Shown here: one piece after another, positions 8,347 through 16,908 of the stretch
Layout: each line of letters opens with the position of its first letter
How positions within the stretch are numbered: position 1 is the first letter of the stretch
Assembly: GCF_003815675.1 (NCBI RefSeq)
Contig: NZ_CP033918.1
Location: 930,001 to 994,000, forward strand
Length of the DNA: 64,000 nucleotides
Direction of reading: 5' to 3'
Origin: Chryseobacterium sp. G0186
GTDB lineage: Bacteria; Bacteroidota; Bacteroidia; Flavobacteriales; Weeksellaceae
Notes under the pieces: model-generated
Databases searched by the model: none
The model's input: the letters and a program-made list of their open reading frames with translations, nothing else
What the model was told of the DNA's origin: nothing
Translations under genes and position numbers: made by a program

Positions 8347-8880
8347 TTATTGTCCCAGCAGTTTTTTCTTTTGTTCAATAAATTCTTCCTCGCTTAACAC
8401 TCCATTCTCCTTCAATCTTCCCAGTTGTTCCAGCTGATCTAAAACACTAGGTTCAGGCTTATTGGGGAAATATTCTTCAGGACGGGACATAAAGTCTCTC
8501 ACTTTTTCACAAAATAATTCTGCATCATATTTCCCAACTCCGTCAATTTCAACAATATCATCGGATACATGAATATCTATGGATGCCAACATCAGCTCAG
8601 CTTCATATTGTATGGAGCTTATCTTACTGTAGGAAAAGTCCTCAACTTTTAATCCATACATAAATTCCTTATCTACAAAAATCAGTCGTCTGTCTGTTGC
8701 GACTAAAATAATATGATGGGTAGTCGTTTTATTTCTGCCTTCAACAAGATAGACAATTTTTTCGTCTGCTGATAATATATTGGGTAATTCACGAATTTCT
8801 TTTCTGGCAAAAAATGTGGGATTAATATCCAGTTTTTCGAGTTCGTCCTTTATTTGATCCTGTCTTGATCTTGTACTCAT
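8347..8880 (-). CDS. Bacterial PH domain and SHOCT domain protein
   Basis: 177 residues. After a helical start, a PH-like domain of the YokE or bPH type runs about residues 20-135; its core strands include EKIVYLVEG, ILVATDRRLIFVDKEF and SYSKISSIQYE. The last 30 residues form a SHOCT domain (LEQLGRLKENGVLSEEEF, then KKKLL). SHOCT means short C-terminal oligomerisation-type helix pair; the PH part usually binds lipid or protein, but no function is established. It lacks the cysteine knuckle found in three of its paralogues in this array. It precedes the lipoprotein gene by 7 bases. Confidence 0.85.
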   Translation of the reverse strand: MSTRSRQDQIKDELEKLDINPTFFARKEIRELPNILSADEKIVYLVEGRNKTTTHHIILVATDRRLIFVDKEFMYGLKVEDFSYSKISSIQYEAELMLASIDIHVSDDIVEIDGVGKYDAELFCEKVRDFMSRPEEYFPNKPEPSVLDQLEQLGRLKENGVLSEEEFIEQKKKLLGQ

Positions 8881-8945
8881 TGTATTTGTTTATGGGCCTA
8901 AATTACTATTTCTTGGTAAGAAAATAATTTAGTTCAATGAAAATA

Positions 8946-9593
8946 TTAAATTTTAGGGGAAATAACAATGGAAGAATATAAACTGTAGACTTCCCAACCC
9001 AGAGTTTCATATAAAAATTTCCCCTCTTCTGTAGCTGCGAGAAAGTTATTGAAAACTCCTTTTGATAGTGCGATTTTTTCCAATTCCTTCATAACGCAAG
9101 AACCCAATCCCTTTCTTCTGTGATTCTCTTCTGTCACAATCCTGTCATACACCGCCAAATCCTCTAACAAAACAATATGACCTATGGCAGCCTGCTCTCC
9201 ATTTTCTGCAATGATCCTTACTGTAAATAGAGAATCATCATGAGTAGATTCCACATAATAACCATCCGGAAGACTTGAATCAGGGATATTCATGGGATGG
9301 AAACAGCCCATCATATACCCTTGTGGCTGAAGTTGCCATTTTTCAGGAATATTTTTGATAAAGAGCTCAGGAGAAGCACAAACCTTCAGATAAACCCAAG
9401 GTTCATCAATGGTACGGGAAAGCTGGAAAAAATCTTCATCAGGCTCAGAAAATACATACCGTTCTTTTTGTTTTTCATCACCAACTTCAACCCACAATCC
9501 TGATCCATACGGAATCGGTAAAGGCACTTTCCTTGATAAAGACCATGCTTGTAGCCATTTTTCTAATAGTTGTTTAGATACTTTATCTTTCAT
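8946..9593 (-). CDS. GNAT family N-acetyltransferase
   Basis: 215 residues. The C-terminal half is a GNAT fold with the acetyl-CoA loop RRKGLGSCVM (about residues 159-168) and the late aromatic pair FLYETLGWEVYSLY. The N-terminal half (about residues 1-100) is a less conserved extension with many aromatic residues. The substrate is unknown. It sits inside the PH/SHOCT array, 9 bases after the upstream paralogue and 65 bases before the downstream one, on the same strand. It may therefore be co-transcribed, but a functional tie is not shown by sequence. Confidence 0.85.
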   Translation of the reverse strand: MKDKVSKQLLEKWLQAWSLSRKVPLPIPYGSGLWVEVGDEKQKERYVFSEPDEDFFQLSRTIDEPWVYLKVCASPELFIKNIPEKWQLQPQGYMMGCFHPMNIPDSSLPDGYYVESTHDDSLFTVRIIAENGEQAAIGHIVLLEDLAVYDRIVTEENHRRKGLGSCVMKELEKIALSKGVFNNFLAATEEGKFLYETLGWEVYSLYSSIVISPKI

Positions 9594-9602
9594 AGCAGAA
9601 TG

Positions 9603-10460
9603 TTATTGAAGTTGTTCCAGAAGTTTCATTTTTTGTTCTGTAAATTCAGCATCTGTCAGAATTCCATTCTCTCTTAATTTTCCCAATTTTTCTAACTGCT
9701 CAAAAACGTCTTCTGTTGATATAACTTTTGCTGAGTTCGTTTGTTTTTTAGGTTGTACTCCGGGATTTGGATCTGTTTCCTGAGATTTATTGTAGATTCC
9801 TTTTATGGTATCATAAAATTTTTCAGCGTCTTCTCTATCGAGATAGCATTCAAACTCTACTACTCTTTCATCCAAATGCAGTTTGATGATTGGGGATTTC
9901 GGATCTGTAACAAAACTTACAGACTTAATGGTACCGTTGAGATAATCAATGATTTTCGCAGAGCCAAACATTGATTTCGATACAGATAACATTCTTTTCT
10001 GTGTTGCCACTAAGATTCCGGCATCTAATGTCTTCACAAACTGGGCATCTGTGATCGCAATAATTTTTTCATCTTCAGCAATAAGGTTGGGAAGTTCCTT
10101 GATTTCACCTCTTGTATAGACGGAAAGATTTGCATTCAGATTTTCAAGTTCCTGTTTTATTTTTTGTTTTCTTCGCTTATAAACGTCTTTGGAGATACTT
10201 TGAGGTTCAGAATCTAAAGCCACAGGAAGATTTTCATCTACCAATACAGGCTGATTCTGTTCCGATTTTTTATTTTGTATCATTTCGTTAATATCATCAA
10301 TGCTGAACTTATTAAGGTTGTACAGCAATTCCTGATTGATATAACTTATTTTATCTAAACATTTATTGCATAAAACACCGCCATCAGAAAGTTTATTTTC
10401 CCCCAGAAGCGTATCCATAGACGTTAGTTCTGTTTTACACAATGAACAGTTATTACTCAT
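9603..10460 (-). CDS. DUF4428-like knuckle, PH and SHOCT protein (paralogue 3)
   Basis: 285 residues. The N-terminus has a four-cysteine knuckle: CSLC at residues 5-8 and CNKC about 24 residues later, separated by GENKLSDGGVL. This spacing fits the DUF4428 type of zinc-binding head. A linker of about 75 residues follows, then a bacterial PH domain with IKELPNLIAEDEKIIAI and GILVATQKRMLSV, then a SHOCT tail (LEKLGKLRENGILTDAEF). It starts 11 bases after its paralogue at 10472 stops. Cytoplasmic by the absence of signal or membrane segments. Zinc binding is inferred, not shown. Confidence 0.87.
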   Translation of the reverse strand: MSNNCSLCKTELTSMDTLLGENKLSDGGVLCNKCLDKISYINQELLYNLNKFSIDDINEMIQNKKSEQNQPVLVDENLPVALDSEPQSISKDVYKRRKQKIKQELENLNANLSVYTRGEIKELPNLIAEDEKIIAITDAQFVKTLDAGILVATQKRMLSVSKSMFGSAKIIDYLNGTIKSVSFVTDPKSPIIKLHLDERVVEFECYLDREDAEKFYDTIKGIYNKSQETDPNPGVQPKKQTNSAKVISTEDVFEQLEKLGKLRENGILTDAEFTEQKMKLLEQLQ

Positions 10461-10471
10461 TTTCTTGTTTT

Positions 10472-11341
10472 TTATAATTTATCCAGCAGTTTTTTCTTCT
10501 GCTCTTCAAATTCTTCACTGGTTAAGATACCATTTTCTTTTAATTCCCCTAGCTTTTCAAGCTTATCAAAGACAGCTTCTGCATCTTCTTTTATGGATTG
10601 TTGCCCTTGTTGGTTCAACCTGTTTTGAGGACTGTATATATAGTTTTGTATAGCTTCATAAAAGGTTTTTGCAGCATTTCGGTTTTGGAGTTTAAATTCT
10701 GCTTTAATTCCTTCGTTGGTAAATATTTTCAATTCGGAAGAAATCAGACCATAGCTATGCTGTATGGAAACAATCTTATGAAGAGGAAATTCATTTTCCG
10801 CTACCTCTCCCAGAGGCACTTTATCTGTAAAAATTACTCTTTGCTCTGTTGATACCAGAATACCATCCAGATTATTGTTTACATATTTTCCCTCTGCAAT
10901 AGCAATGATTCCCTCATCATTACCCAAAACTGCTGGAAGCTTTTTGACTGCATAATCTGCAAAAATACTGAGTTGAATATGTAAGGCATCAATCTGTTCT
11001 TTAATTTCGGTAAGCCTTGTGGTGTCTTCTTTTGTATTCACATTCACCTGTACAGAATGGGAGGATATCACAACCGTTTGGGATTCCACAGATTCTACAA
11101 GAGGTATCTCCCGAGTGTCAACTTCCGCGTCTTCTTTATCCGCAATATTTTCTCCCAATACAATATCCCTTATCTGTACCAAACTATAATTAATAAGGTC
11201 ATACACCAGATCTTTATTAATATTGGTTGCTTTATTCAGACATTTATTGCACAGAATTCCACCGTCTGAAAGTTTATTCTCTCCCAGAATCGTATCCATG
11301 GAAGTTAATGGCATTCCACACAAAGCACAATTTGTGTTCAT
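10472..11341 (-). CDS. DUF4428-like knuckle, PH and SHOCT protein (paralogue 2)
   Basis: 289 residues with the same order of parts as its neighbours: cysteine knuckle CALCG (residues 5-9) and CNKC, a linker, a PH domain with VKKLPAVLGNDEGIIAIAEG and GILVSTEQRVIFTDK, and a SHOCT tail (LEKLGELKENGILTSEEF). The knuckle is nearly identical to paralogue 3 (GENKLSDGG shared), which points to recent local duplication, while the linker and PH parts have diverged strongly. It lies 135 bases downstream of paralogue 1 and 11 bases upstream of paralogue 3. Confidence 0.87.
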   Translation of the reverse strand: MNTNCALCGMPLTSMDTILGENKLSDGGILCNKCLNKATNINKDLVYDLINYSLVQIRDIVLGENIADKEDAEVDTREIPLVESVESQTVVISSHSVQVNVNTKEDTTRLTEIKEQIDALHIQLSIFADYAVKKLPAVLGNDEGIIAIAEGKYVNNNLDGILVSTEQRVIFTDKVPLGEVAENEFPLHKIVSIQHSYGLISSELKIFTNEGIKAEFKLQNRNAAKTFYEAIQNYIYSPQNRLNQQGQQSIKEDAEAVFDKLEKLGELKENGILTSEEFEEQKKKLLDKL

Positions 11342-11476
11342 TCTAGTTTTATATTTAATAATTTCAAATCAAAACAGAGATTTTTTATTTGTTCCCCTCT
11401 GTATCAACTTAAAGCACAAGTTATGATTTACTTTCAATCCTAATATTGATCTTTGAGCTCTTTTTTTTATTTTTGA

Positions 11477-12340
11477 TTAAAGCCTTTGTAGTAGTTTTGC
11501 TTTCTGGGAAGAGAATTCTTCTTCACTTAAAATCCCCATTTCTTTTAGTTTTCCAAGCTTTTCCAATTGTTCAAAAATCACTTCCGGAGATTCTTTCGGA
11601 GTATTTGATGAACCTTGTGAAGATGGAGTCAGTGTGCTTTGGTACAATGACTGCGGTTGTCTTGGCTGTTGACTCATTTGTTTTTCAGGCTCATTAAAAT
11701 AGCCCTTTCCAATAGTACAGAATACTCTTCCATCGCTTTTATTATGCAGCTTAAATTCTGCTACACCACCTCTAGTATTGATCTTCAACACTGAGTACAA
11801 AAGGTTTTCAACTTGTTCTATGGATGTAATATCTTGATGGGTAAATTCTCTCTTTATCACTCCTCCCAAGAATTTTTTATCCATGAAAATCACTCTTCTC
11901 TGTGTTGAAAAAATGATTCCTTCTCTATTGCTATGAAGATCTATACATTCTGCAATAGCAACCAGTTTTTCATCTCCGTCTAAAACTTTATCCAGTTCAT
12001 TCACTTCTTCATTGGCCAATACACTTAGTCTGGCATTAAGCGCGACAATCTGATCTTTGATTTCATCAAGTCTGGTAGGAGCATCATATTCAAAGTTGTT
12101 GGATCCTGCATATGCAGAGCTGCCAGGATTCTGACTTGCATCAATTTTACTTTTAAGGATCATCCCTGTAATTTCAGCGAAGTAAAACTGATCGAGATTA
12201 TTGATAAGGTCTCTGTTGACCGTAATTGCTTTATTAAAACATTCCGCACACAAATAACCGCCATCTGCAAGTTTATTCTTTCCTACAAGCATATCTGTAG
12301 ATGTTAACGGTGTTCCGCATAGTGCACAAATAGTATTCAT
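11477..12340 (-). CDS. DUF4428-like knuckle, PH and SHOCT protein (paralogue 1)
   Basis: 287 residues from the ATG at 12340. A longer frame adds nine residues (from 12367), but both knuckle paralogues start three or four residues before the first cysteine (MNTNC, MSNNC), so MNTIC at 12340 is preferred. Knuckle CALCG and CAEC, then a linker, a PH domain with VNELDKVLDGDEKLVAIAEC and GIIFSTQRRVIFMDK, then a Ser/Pro/Gln-rich spacer (about residues 220-250) not seen in the others, and a SHOCT tail (LEKLGKLKEMGILSEEEF). Function unknown. Confidence 0.86.
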   Translation of the reverse strand: MNTICALCGTPLTSTDMLVGKNKLADGGYLCAECFNKAITVNRDLINNLDQFYFAEITGMILKSKIDASQNPGSSAYAGSNNFEYDAPTRLDEIKDQIVALNARLSVLANEEVNELDKVLDGDEKLVAIAECIDLHSNREGIIFSTQRRVIFMDKKFLGGVIKREFTHQDITSIEQVENLLYSVLKINTRGGVAEFKLHNKSDGRVFCTIGKGYFNEPEKQMSQQPRQPQSLYQSTLTPSSQGSSNTPKESPEVIFEQLEKLGKLKEMGILSEEEFSSQKAKLLQRL

Positions 12341-12444
12341 CTGGTTTTTATGTTTAAAAGTTTTCATTAAAACAGGGTATTCTCGTGACCCTATTTCTCT
12401 ATATCGACCCTAAATTACAAATTCTGGTTCGTTTTTCACAAAGG

Positions 12445-12936
12445 TTATAGTTTTTCTAGGAGTTTTTTCTTTTGAATGATAAATTCATCATCCGTGAGAA
12501 CTCCATTTTCTCTCAGACTGCCAAGCTGTTCCAAAAGTTCCAAAACAGACAATCCTGATTCTTCAGCAACTTGTGTTTCCACATGCCCGAGAACAGTATT
12601 TACTGTTTTACAAAATTCTTCAGTAAGACTTGAATCTGTTTTTTCAAATTGAAAGATATATTCTTCCGTATTAATTTTAATGAAAGGTTCTCTATATTCT
12701 ACCATTGTGATTCTTTCATGAGGAATTACTTCGATATCATCCGTTTCCAGCCCTTTAAAAATCAATCTACTCCCTGTTGAGAGCAATAACGTTGATATTC
12801 CATTGTAAAGTCCATCAATAATATGAATTACTTTTTCATCTTCCATCAAAATATCCGGAAGCTGATCAATATATTCTACAGCCCATACCAGTAATCTCGG
12901 ATTAATATATTGAACCTGGTGTCTTATATTTTGCAT
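12445..12936 (-). CDS. Bacterial PH domain and SHOCT domain protein, first of the array
   Basis: 163 residues without a cysteine knuckle. A divergent PH-like domain spans about residues 15-125 (YIDQLPDILMEDEKVIHII, LLLSTGSRLIFKG, ERITMVEY), followed by a SHOCT tail (LEQLGSLRENGVLTDDEF, KKKLLEKL). It is the promoter-proximal member of the minus-strand array: the next gene follows after about 104 bases when the preferred start at 12340 is used. Its overall form matches the 177-aa member at 8347, so the array begins and ends with the short type. Confidence 0.85.
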   Translation of the reverse strand: MQNIRHQVQYINPRLLVWAVEYIDQLPDILMEDEKVIHIIDGLYNGISTLLLSTGSRLIFKGLETDDIEVIPHERITMVEYREPFIKINTEEYIFQFEKTDSSLTEEFCKTVNTVLGHVETQVAEESGLSVLELLEQLGSLRENGVLTDDEFIIQKKKLLEKL

Positions 12937-13006
12937 TAGTTCTTTATTATAAACGAAATGTAAACTTTTTTATCAACCTGAATTGGTTATATCTCAATAA
13001 AAAAAG

Positions 13007-13041
13007 CCCAAGGTTATTCTTTATAAAAAGCCTTGAGCTGT
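13007..13041 (-). terminator. Terminator of hisS
   Basis: An imperfect hairpin (AGCTCAAGG / CCTTGGGCT on the minus strand) is followed on the minus strand by TTTTTTATT. It lies about 25 bases after the hisS stop codon and separates hisS from the PH/SHOCT array. Confidence 0.7.
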
Positions 13042-13067
13042 TTCTCTATTTATAAATTAGTCTTTAT

Positions 13068-14435
13068 TTATCCTAAAAACTCTTCCGAAGAAACTGTTTT
13101 CTGTTCCCCGGCTTCAAGATTTTTAAAGGTAACTGTTCCATTTTTAATTTCTTCCTCACCTAAGAAAACAAGGTTCTTAATTCCTTTCTTTTCAGCATAG
13201 GTGAATTGCTTATTTATTTTTGCACTTTCAGGATAAAGTTCTGCTGAAATACCTTTTGCTCTTAACTGCATAATCAGCTTTAGTGCCTCTATAGTTCCCT
13301 CACCACCGAAATTAGCAAATAAATATTCTGTTTTAGAAGAAGCTTCTTCAGGGAAAAGATTCAACTCCTCCATTACTAGATAGATTCTATCCAATCCGAA
13401 TGAAATTCCAATTCCCGGAATATTTTTAACTCCAAAAACCTCTGTAAGGTTGTCGTATCTACCACCACCGCCAATGGATCCCATGGCAACTTCATCAGCT
13501 TTCACTTCAAAGATCGCTCCTGTATAATAGTCCAGGCCTCTCGCTAACGTAATATTGAAAACAAGATTCTGAATATCAACACCCAAGTTCAGAGATTGTG
13601 TAAGAACAAATTCTAATTCTTCAACACCCTGCAATCCAATTTCATTACCAGCAAATTTCTCCTTAAGCTGAAGAAGGTTTTCCAGAGCATCATCAGACTG
13701 ACTGAATAAGAAGTCCAATTTATCAATAGATTCCTGAGAGATTTCTCTTTCCAGAAGTTCCTTTACAACTCCATCTTTTCCAATTTTATCGAGTTTATCC
13801 AAAGCAACTGTAAAATCAATCAGTTTGTCGGTAATTCCAGCATATTCAGCTAATCCGGAAAGGATTTTTCTGTTGTTCATGTGAATGGTTACAGGGACTC
13901 TTAAATCAGAGAATGACTTCAAATACAGCTGAACTAAGTCCACTTCCTGCAATAAACTTTCACTTCCTACGATATCAGCATCACATTGATAGAATTCTCT
14001 GTATCTCCCTTTTTGCGGTCTGTCAGCTCTCCATACCGGCTGGATCTGGTAACGTTTAAACGGAAAAGTCAGTTTCCCATGATTCATTGCTACGAATCTT
14101 GCAAAAGGTACAGTAAGGTCATAACGAAGTGCTTTATCAGTTAGACTTTCTGAGCTGAATGGTTTTTCAAGTGCTCTTTGAAAATCATTCAGCATTTGCG
14201 TTTTCTTATCTTCCTTTGCTTCATTAATACTTGAATTCAAAATCTTAAAGATCAAGCGATCACCTTCCTCTCCGTATTTTCCTGTAAGGGTAGAAAGATT
14301 TTCAAAGCTTGGAGTTTCCAATGGCTGAAATCCGAATAACTCAAAGTTATTCTGTAAAATATTGATGATATATTTTCTTCTGGAAACTTCCTGTGCTGTA
14401 AAATCTCTTGTTCCTTTTGCTAAACTTGGCTTCAT
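13068..14435 (-). CDS. hisS: Histidine--tRNA ligase
   Basis: 455 residues, normal for bacterial class II HisRS. The class II core and histidine-specific motifs are present: [13 protein letters not shown] (motif 2 region), [20 protein letters not shown], the histidine A region [22 protein letters not shown] and [11 protein letters not shown] near residue 350. The C-terminal anticodon-binding domain follows. The start [16 protein letters not shown] is typical of Bacteroidota HisRS. It is probably a single-gene unit: its terminator follows at 13007-13041, and a 261-base gap lies upstream with a possible -7 box (TATTTTTG on the minus strand near 14599-14606). Confidence 0.97.
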   Translation of the reverse strand: MKPSLAKGTRDFTAQEVSRRKYIINILQNNFELFGFQPLETPSFENLSTLTGKYGEEGDRLIFKILNSSINEAKEDKKTQMLNDFQRALEKPFSSESLTDKALRYDLTVPFARFVAMNHGKLTFPFKRYQIQPVWRADRPQKGRYREFYQCDADIVGSESLLQEVDLVQLYLKSFSDLRVPVTIHMNNRKILSGLAEYAGITDKLIDFTVALDKLDKIGKDGVVKELLEREISQESIDKLDFLFSQSDDALENLLQLKEKFAGNEIGLQGVEELEFVLTQSLNLGVDIQNLVFNITLARGLDYYTGAIFEVKADEVAMGSIGGGGRYDNLTEVFGVKNIPGIGISFGLDRIYLVMEELNLFPEEASSKTEYLFANFGGEGTIEALKLIMQLRAKGISAELYPESAKINKQFTYAEKKGIKNLVFLGEEEIKNGTVTFKNLEAGEQKTVSSEEFLG

Positions 14436-14634
14436 TTTATAATTGATAAATGATATTAATAATTAAAATTCTCCTTACCCTAAATATTAAACTACAAGAG
14501 TTTCAATAGACTCCATTAAACATTCTACTCTCACTATCACAACTTCATTTCATTTATCATTTGAAATAAGCTTCAGTTTCATCTATGGATAAGTATTGCA
14601 AAAATAAGGAATTGCAAGGACTTTACACAGCATA

Positions 14635-14667
14635 AAAAAGCTGAAAAAGCAATCTTCTCCAGCTTTT
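14635..14667 (-). terminator. Terminator of the HRDC protein gene
   Basis: Stem AAAAGCTG / CAGCTTTT with a 16-base loop, followed on the minus strand by a T run. It ends the ssb-HRDC unit before the hisS promoter region. Confidence 0.6.
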
Positions 14668-14696
14668 GTAATTATATGATCATTAAGTCTAAAAAA

Positions 14697-15152
14697 TCAG
14701 ACACTTTCAAGGATTTCCAGAATTTCTTCACCATAATTTTCAATCTTATGCTTTCCAAATCCCTTGATATCAAGTAGCTCTTCTTTTTTAGCAGGTTTAT
14801 ACTTTGCTACAGACATCAATTCCTTGTTGCTTGCAATAAAATAGGTAGGTAAATTTTGTTCTCTGGCTTTTTCTGATCTCCAGAGTTTCAGGGCATTCAA
14901 AATCTGCTCTTCATCATAGCTTAGAGGATCATCTTCTGCAGAGTATTTAATGATCTTTGGCTCCTTTACTGTATTTTTCACAAGCTTATGTTCTTCAAAA
15001 TACAAGATAACAGACCAATAACATTCATCATTTACAAAAGCTGTTTCTACTTTTATAATCTCATTGGCTTCCAGAAAATCATCCAGCATCTTTTGATCCT
15101 TATAGAGTAATTCTTCGGGAAGTCTTATTTTAAATACTTTCACTTTCATCAT
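14697..15152 (-). CDS. HRDC domain protein
   Basis: 151 residues. The C-terminal 75 residues form an HRDC domain (helicase and RNase D C-terminal, a helical nucleic-acid-binding unit) with ALKLWRSEKAREQNLPTYFIASNKELMSVA split here as two neighbouring motifs: ALKLWRSEKAREQN and PTYFIASNKELM, then LLDIKGFGKHKIENYGEEIL. The first 75 residues are an unrecognised small domain. It lacks any helicase or nuclease domain, so it is a free-standing HRDC protein. It starts 14 bases after ssb stops, which suggests a joint role in DNA metabolism. Two ATGs in a row (15152, 15149) are possible starts. Confidence 0.85.
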   Translation of the reverse strand: MMKVKVFKIRLPEELLYKDQKMLDDFLEANEIIKVETAFVNDECYWSVILYFEEHKLVKNTVKEPKIIKYSAEDDPLSYDEEQILNALKLWRSEKAREQNLPTYFIASNKELMSVAKYKPAKKEELLDIKGFGKHKIENYGEEILEILESV

Positions 15153-15166
15153 CTGTGTTTTTAGAA

Positions 15167-15499
15167 TTATTTACCACCTAATAATAGAATTTCGTCTATA
15201 CGAATTTCCGTAATATACCGCTTAACGCCGTCTTTATCATCATATGATCTGTACGTAAGCTTTCCTTCGATGGCAATTTCTTTTCCCTTGGGAACATATT
15301 TCTCAAGAATTTCCGCTACTTTTCCAAAAGCAATCAGATTGTGCCATTGTGTTTCTTCTACTTTCTCGCCTTTAGCATTGGTGTAATGATCGCTGGTCGC
15401 TAAAGATACACTTGCTTTTACACTTCCGTTGTCGAAGTTTACCATTTCAACTTCTTTACCTGTGTAACCAATTAATGTTACTTTGTTTCTTAGTGACAT
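15167..15499 (-). CDS. ssb: Short single-stranded DNA-binding protein
   Basis: 110 residues, one OB fold. Hallmarks are VTLIGYTGKEVE at the start, the SLATSDHY strand, ETQWHNLIAFGKVAEILEKYVPKG and the last strand ending in DEILLLGG. Usual bacterial SSB has about 150-180 residues and ends with an acidic tip (DDDIPF-like) that recruits repair and replication proteins; this one ends directly after the OB fold and lacks it. It is therefore probably an accessory SSB rather than the main replicative one. It is the first gene of a two-gene unit with the HRDC protein. Confidence 0.93.
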   Translation of the reverse strand: MSLRNKVTLIGYTGKEVEMVNFDNGSVKASVSLATSDHYTNAKGEKVEETQWHNLIAFGKVAEILEKYVPKGKEIAIEGKLTYRSYDDKDGVKRYITEIRIDEILLLGGK

Positions 15500-15928
15500 A
15501 ACTTTTAGATTTTAAAGATTAATATTTTTTTTAGATAAGAGACGTTCACTGTTTTCTCAAATCTCTGTTGCAAAGTTTGTAATATCAACGAGAATCAGTC
15601 GGTTATAAACTATTTAAATTCATTTGTATTCGTTTGTTGTCGAATAAGAAATGATTGTTTTCAAAATTTCCTCACATTGTACAAGACTTTTAGCTTCTGT
15701 AGCAATATGAATAAATTGATTAAATTATAATGCTCATTTAATGGATTGATTGCTTTTAAGCAAATAGCATCCTCTACTCTATCCATTTACAAATGGATAA
15801 TCCGTATCTTTACAAAAGTTCATCTATGAAAGGAGCAGTTTATTTTTAAATTCTGATTATGATAAAGACAGAATTTGTCAAACCTTTTGTAGAGCATTTA
15901 ATTTATAAAATAAAGAAGACTAACCTCA
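15500..15928. other. 429-base intergenic region between ssb and the HPP gene
   Basis: AT-rich divergent promoter region. I see a near-consensus -7 box for ssb on the minus strand (AAACTTTG, one mismatch) close to 15570-15577, a 20-bp palindrome at 15780-15799, a TATCTTTA box at 15805-15812 for the plus strand, and two small open frames before the HPP gene: 7 codons from 15826 and 40 codons from 15859 to 15981, the second overlapping the HPP start in another frame. No RNA gene is evident. Confidence 0.5.
15780..15799. promoter_or_regulatory. Palindromic operator candidate upstream of the HPP gene
   Basis: Perfect 20-bp dyad made of 9-bp arms TATCCATTT / AAATGGATA around AC. It lies 5 bases upstream of a -7-like box (TATCTTTA, 15805-15812), in the position of the -33 region, so binding of a dimeric regulator there would be expected to block or guide RNA polymerase. 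The regulator is not known. Confidence 0.4.
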
Positions 15929-16531
15929 ATGAAGAAGACAATAAAAAGAACGTTCAGGGTTTCAAAATATGTAATCTATAAAGAAACCCTTGTTGATTAC
16001 AAGGAACATTTCTGGTCATTTCTAGGTGCATTTTTTGGAATCGGGCTTATTGCTTTTATTCAGTCTCATTCTTTAGCACAGACCGAAAACATATTTCTGA
16101 TCGGATCTTTTGGCGCCTCCAGTGTGCTTATTTACGGAGCTATTCAGAGTCCCTTGGCCCAACCAAGAAATTTAGTGGGCGGGCATGTACTTTCTGCTTT
16201 GGTTGGAGTTACAGTGTATCAGATTGTTCCTGATATTATCTGGCTTTCTGCTCCATTGTCAGTGGCCTTTTCGATTGTGCTGATGCAGTATACAAAAACC
16301 CTTCACCCTCCTGGAGGAGCAACGGCCCTGATTGCGGTGAGTTCTACCGGAAAAATTCCGGAGTTAGGATACTGGTACGTTATCTCTCCTGTCCTTTCAG
16401 GTTGTATTATCCTGTTGCTTGTAGCTTTACTTTTTAACAATATAACGTCCAACAGAAGTTACCCTTCTCATAGCAGATTTATTAGATTATTGAGAAAAAA
16501 ACATGCACATACACACAAAATGAAAAAATAA
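15929..16531 (+). CDS. HPP family membrane protein
   Basis: 200 residues with four or five membrane segments (about residues 28-48, 52-75, 88-105, 108-125, 150-172). It carries the family signature HPPGGATALIAV at about residues 125-136. HPP proteins are integral membrane proteins; cyanobacterial and plant members have been linked to nitrite transport in chloroplasts, but bacterial members are mostly uncharacterised. The start at 15929 gives a basic N-terminus (MKKTIKRTFRVSKY). The C-terminus is rich in His and Lys (KKHAHTHK), possibly a metal-binding tail. It is followed after 5 bases by a zinc-knuckle protein gene. Confidence 0.88.
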   Translation: MKKTIKRTFRVSKYVIYKETLVDYKEHFWSFLGAFFGIGLIAFIQSHSLAQTENIFLIGSFGASSVLIYGAIQSPLAQPRNLVGGHVLSALVGVTVYQIVPDIIWLSAPLSVAFSIVLMQYTKTLHPPGGATALIAVSSTGKIPELGYWYVISPVLSGCIILLLVALLFNNITSNRSYPSHSRFIRLLRKKHAHTHKMKK

Positions 16532-16536
16532 AAATT

Positions 16537-16881
16537 ATGAATTGCCTGGAATGTGGCGAAAAAATTATCGGGAGGGCTGATAAAAAATTCTGCAATGATG
16601 CCTGCCGAAATGCCTACAACAATAAGCAGAATAAGGATTCTACGAACCTCATGCGAAACATTAACAATAAGCTTCGCAAAAACTACCGTATCCTTAGAGA
16701 AACAAATATCGATGGCAAAACAAAGGTTACAAAATCCAAATTGGACAGCTTAGGTTTTGACTTTGATTACTTCACCAATCTAAAGGTTTATAAAAATGGA
16801 TCAGAATATAAGTTTATCTATGATTATGGCTATAAACTTCTGGAGGAAGACTTTGTGTTGATCGTAAAAAATCAGGGATAA
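16537..16881 (+). CDS. Small zinc-knuckle protein
   Basis: 114 residues. The N-terminal 25 residues form a zinc knuckle of the DUF2116 type: CLECG, then FCNDACRNAYNN, giving CxxC and CxxxC with the usual spacing of about 14. The rest is a basic domain with no known match, ending in a strand-rich segment (FDYFTNLKVYKNGSEYKFIYD). It probably binds nucleic acid or a protein in the cytoplasm. It starts 5 bases after the HPP gene stops and 27 bases before the epimerase gene. Confidence 0.8.
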   Translation: MNCLECGEKIIGRADKKFCNDACRNAYNNKQNKDSTNLMRNINNKLRKNYRILRETNIDGKTKVTKSKLDSLGFDFDYFTNLKVYKNGSEYKFIYDYGYKLLEEDFVLIVKNQG

Positions 16882-16908
16882 TTTCCCTACCCATTCAAAT
16901 ATATCAGT

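Noticed and set aside
8347..12936. Toxin-immunity or defence reading of the PH-SHOCT array
   Set aside because: No toxin, nuclease, immunity or secretion domain is visible in any of the genes, so I keep it as an unexplained paralogue array.
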